64,000 nt of DNA, from contig JAPSLO010000003.1 in assembly GCA_031180725.1 (NCBI GenBank), positions 150,538 through 214,537 on the forward strand, read 5' to 3'. Shown piece after piece: positions 61,744-64,000 of this stretch. Source of the stretch: Roseomonas sp. GTDB lineage: Bacteria; Pseudomonadota; Alphaproteobacteria; Acetobacterales; Acetobacteraceae. Each line of letters starts with the position of its first letter. Position 1 is the stretch's first letter. Made by a program: the position numbers and the translations under genes. The notes below the pieces were generated by a model, which did no database searches, was not told the origin of the DNA, and saw only the letters and a program-made list of their open reading frames with translations.

Positions 61744-63606
61744 TCAGCCGGGTTCCGCGCTGGCCACCCGGCCCAGCGGCAGGGTGATCTCGCAGGCGAA
61801 GCCGGCAGGGTTCCAATGGCGCTGGATGGTACCGCCCAGCTGCGCGCGGATCGTGTTCTCGATCACCCGCGTGCCGAAGCCGCGGTGGGCCGGTGAGCCG
61901 GACACTGCCGGCCCGCCTTCCTCCCGCCACTGCAGCACCAGGCTGGCCAAGGGGCCGCCCTGTCCCGTCACCAGCCAGGTTACGCTCACCCGTCCGTCCG
62001 GCCCGGCGAGCGCGCCGAATTTCACGGCGTTGGCCGCAAGCTCGTGCAGCACCATGGCGAGCGGCTGCACCGCTCCAGGCCGTAGCCGGACTACCGGGCC
62101 CGTCAGCTCCACCGGCCGGGTCGCGAAGCCGGTAAGCTCGGCCCTGACCAAATCGGCCAGTTCCACGTCGGTCCAGCCGACCTCCGCCAGCAGGGAATGC
62201 GCGCGTGCGAGCGCGGCCACCCTGGCTTTCAGCGCTTCCGCGGCGCCGAGCCGGTCCAGCGGCGTCAGGAGCAACATCGCCTGTACCACCGCCAGCAGGT
62301 TCTTCGCCCGGTGATCCACCTCATGCGCCAGCACGGCGTGGCGCTGGCGCGCCTGCACCTGGTTCGTCACGTCCAGCGTCACGCCGCTCAGGTTGCGGAC
62401 GCGCCCGTCCGGCCCGGCGGTGGCGCGACCGATGGAGCGCAACCAACGGATGCTGCCATTGGGCCAGACGGTGCGGAACTCCGCCTCGTATTCGTCGGTC
62501 TCGCGTGAGATCACGCGCTGCAGGGCCTGGCGGACCATGTCGCGGTCCTCGGGATGCACCGCCTCCAGGGCAGTGGCCAGATTGCGGATGAAGCCGGTCG
62601 GACGGCCCAGCAGCCGCTCCTCCCGACCGGGCGAACCGGTGATGACGTCGTTGACCGCATCCCATTCCCAGGTGCCGACCTGGGCGGCCTCGACGGCGCG
62701 CTGGAAGCGCGCTTCGCTCTCGCGCAACGCCGTCTCGGCGCGCTTGCCGGCGTCGATATCCTCGACCACTCCGGACCACCCGATCATGCGGCCGCGCTCG
62801 TCGCGCACCGGAACGGCGCGCGCACGCACCCAGAGCCAGGCACCCGCGCGCGTGCGGAGGCGGTAGTCCACCTTCACCGGCTGCTGCGTCTCCACGGCTT
62901 CCTTCCAGGCGGCCGTGGCGGCCGCGACGTCCTCCGGGTGCAGCAGCCGCGTCCAGCCATCGCCGCGCAGATCCTCTGCGGACTGGCCGGTCAGGACTTC
63001 CCAGCCCCGGCTCTCGAGGATGTAGCCGTCCGGCCGGGCGCGCCAATGCGCCGCCGCGCCCATCTCCGCCAGGGCACGGTAGTAGCGCTCGTTGCGGGCA
63101 AGGGCCTGCACGGCGAGCTCACGCTCCATCACGGCCCTGCGCCGGTCCTCGATGTCCCGGAGGGAGACGATCACGCCACCGCCCGACACCGGGTGGATGT
63201 GCACCTCGATCCAGCGGCCCATCACCGCCGAAACATCGCAAAGACGGGATTCTTCGCCATTGCGATAGCCGCGCTCGATCGCAGCCCAGGTGTCGGTGTC
63301 CGCGATGGCGGGCAGGACCTCGACCAGCGGACGGCCGATGACCTGCTCGGCGGGAAGCCCCCAGATTTCCAAGGCCCGTCGGCTGGCGAAGCGCAACCGG
63401 CCCTGGGCGTCCAGGCCATAGAGCGCCTCCCCGAGCCGATCCAGGATCTCGGCGCTCCAGCGCTCGACGTCCCGGGCGCTGTCGCGCCCCCGGTCGGGCG
63501 GCGGAAGGCGGTTATCCGAGCGTCGGCGCAAGGGGCTCTTTTCCTGACGGGTGCGACATGGCTGCGGCAATCCTTGCGCCCCATCGGCAGCGATGCGCCA
63601 GGGCAA
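61744..63606 (-). CDS. Sensor histidine kinase with three PAS domains (HWE / HisKA_2 type)
   Basis: The 620-residue protein has three PAS-like sensor modules (about 47-155, 170-295 and 300-425; examples ALYGLDAQGRLRFASRRALE, GWTRLLHPEDVAA and TWEWDAVNDVITG), then a kinase core. The phospho-acceptor His is in AHEVDHRAKNLLAVVQAML near residue 436, the form used by the HWE/HisKA_2 kinases. The ATP-binding N-box is VLHELAANAVKFGAL, and the G-box region is HRGFGTRVIENTI. There is no transmembrane segment, so it is a soluble sensor. The best start is a TTG at 63606 just after the upstream gene's stop. No response regulator is in view. Signal unknown. Confidence 0.85.
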   Translation of the reverse strand: MPWRIAADGAQGLPQPCRTRQEKSPLRRRSDNRLPPPDRGRDSARDVERWSAEILDRLGEALYGLDAQGRLRFASRRALEIWGLPAEQVIGRPLVEVLPAIADTDTWAAIERGYRNGEESRLCDVSAVMGRWIEVHIHPVSGGGVIVSLRDIEDRRRAVMERELAVQALARNERYYRALAEMGAAAHWRARPDGYILESRGWEVLTGQSAEDLRGDGWTRLLHPEDVAAATAAWKEAVETQQPVKVDYRLRTRAGAWLWVRARAVPVRDERGRMIGWSGVVEDIDAGKRAETALRESEARFQRAVEAAQVGTWEWDAVNDVITGSPGREERLLGRPTGFIRNLATALEAVHPEDRDMVRQALQRVISRETDEYEAEFRTVWPNGSIRWLRSIGRATAGPDGRVRNLSGVTLDVTNQVQARQRHAVLAHEVDHRAKNLLAVVQAMLLLTPLDRLGAAEALKARVAALARAHSLLAEVGWTDVELADLVRAELTGFATRPVELTGPVVRLRPGAVQPLAMVLHELAANAVKFGALAGPDGRVSVTWLVTGQGGPLASLVLQWREEGGPAVSGSPAHRGFGTRVIENTIRAQLGGTIQRHWNPAGFACEITLPLGRVASAEPG

Positions 63607-63611
63607 TTTCG

Positions 63612-63905
63612 TCAGCGGGCGCCGCCGCCGCGCAGCAGAAGGATCAGCGGGCCCGCCGGCACCGCAACGATGGCAGGGCCGCCGAGCGCCGGCAGGCCAA
63701 AACCGCCGGCCACCACCGCCAGCACATCCGCCGCCAGTGCCGCCAGCGCCAGCAGCAGGACCTTCTGTAGGTCCGGCCAGGCGCCGGCGGTCCCCGGCGG
63801 GGCTGAAGGCAGGACCCGCGGGGCAGGGAGGGGCGGAGACTCCGGCGCCGGCTTGCGGCGGGCCTCCGCAAGCGTTTCGCGGGCCTTCAGGCGCGCGGCT
63901 TCCAC
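63612..63905 (-). CDS. Hypothetical protein with a hydrophobic C-terminal half (5' end uncertain)
   Basis: The visible product is 97 residues from a GTG at 63905, but the frame runs into the homopolymer stretch, so the true start is not known. The first half is charged and proline-rich (RRKPAPESPPLPAPRV). The second half is strongly hydrophobic, with two candidate membrane segments (KVLLLALAALAADVLAVVAG and PAIVAVPAGPLILLL). The end is a TGA five bases before the TTG of the histidine kinase gene, so the two may be coupled. I do not recognise the family. A small membrane partner of the kinase is one possibility, but the sequence does not show it. Confidence 0.4.
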   Translation of the reverse strand: MEAARLKARETLAEARRKPAPESPPLPAPRVLPSAPPGTAGAWPDLQKVLLLALAALAADVLAVVAGGFGLPALGGPAIVAVPAGPLILLLRGGGAR

Positions 63906-63909
63906 CGCC

Positions 63910-64000
63910 GGGGGGGGGGGGGGGGGGGCCCGCCCCCCCCCCCCCGGGGGGGGGGGGGGGGGGGGCGGGGGGCGCGGGGGGGGGCGGGGGGGGCGCGAAC
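63910..64000. other. G/C homopolymer stretch, probable contig-end artefact
   Basis: From about 63910 the sequence is almost entirely G with a block of C (63929-63945) and a few scattered other bases. No genomic feature explains it. It is the pattern of low-quality ends in short-read assemblies, so the right edge is likely not real genomic sequence. Confidence 0.85.

Overview
The window is GC-rich chromosomal DNA from a free-living alphaproteobacterium, most likely an Acetobacteraceae of the Roseomonas type. The grounds are the many orphan Bug-type (tripartite tricarboxylate) solute-binding proteins, the uvrA / ssb / gyrA / coaD / peptidyl-prolyl isomerase neighbourhood, and an alphaproteobacterial LexA box (GTTC-N7-GTTC) between uvrA and ssb. 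The genus is inferred from gene style, not proven. The sequence ends in an artificial G/C homopolymer stretch (about 63910-64000), so the right edge looks like a contig end.

Layout. 1-3.4 kb: end of a branched-chain amino-acid type ABC operon (binding protein, two permeases, GAF-domain protein). 3.4-12.5 kb: c-type cytochrome, two Bug binding proteins, a glutathione S-transferase / M24 peptidase pair, an ABC-F ATPase (Uup type) and an M28-like peptidase whose usual Glu-Glu catalytic pair is replaced. 12.6-19 kb: a small P-loop kinase-like protein and the tamA-tamB outer-membrane assembly pair. 19-25 kb: M20 amidohydrolase, small membrane and VOC proteins, a TraB/GumN protein, an alpha/beta hydrolase and a sulfotransferase-like gene of lower GC. 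25-31 kb: a Pat-like acyl-CoA synthetase/acetyltransferase fusion, an XRE regulator, tartronate semialdehyde reductase and hydroxypyruvate isomerase, and an AI-2E family transporter. 32-37.8 kb: a complete five-gene peptide/opine/nickel-class ABC importer operon. 37.8-43 kb: CreA-like protein, gamma-glutamyltransferase, YraN, GNAT, and an NCS2 permease with an extra C-terminal soluble domain. 43-55.5 kb: uvrA, ssb, gyrA, coaD and two tandem cyclophilins, with four unrelated genes lying between ssb and gyrA, then tRNA-Lys. 55.5-57.6 kb: a gene-poor, lower-GC stretch after the tRNA with an FkbM methyltransferase and a DUF1127 protein. 57.6-64 kb: GNAT, two enolase-superfamily genes, another Bug protein, and a PAS-rich HWE-type histidine kinase.

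How the genes work together. Most of the content is uptake (ABC importers, Bug proteins) plus catabolism (peptidases, amidohydrolase, glyoxylate-pathway enzymes, enolase-superfamily dehydratases), around a core of DNA repair and replication genes. The clearest regulatory signal is the SOS box that can serve both uvrA and ssb. Three related intergenic elements (989-1094, 29838-29938, 50612-50686) look like a dispersed REP-like family. I did not find a CRISPR array, a toxin-antitoxin pair, a phage, an intact insertion sequence, or a convincing new multi-gene defence system. The most unusual items are the NCS2 fusion, the altered M28 peptidase, the repeat family, and the operator-like palindromes upstream of the sulfotransferase and XRE genes.
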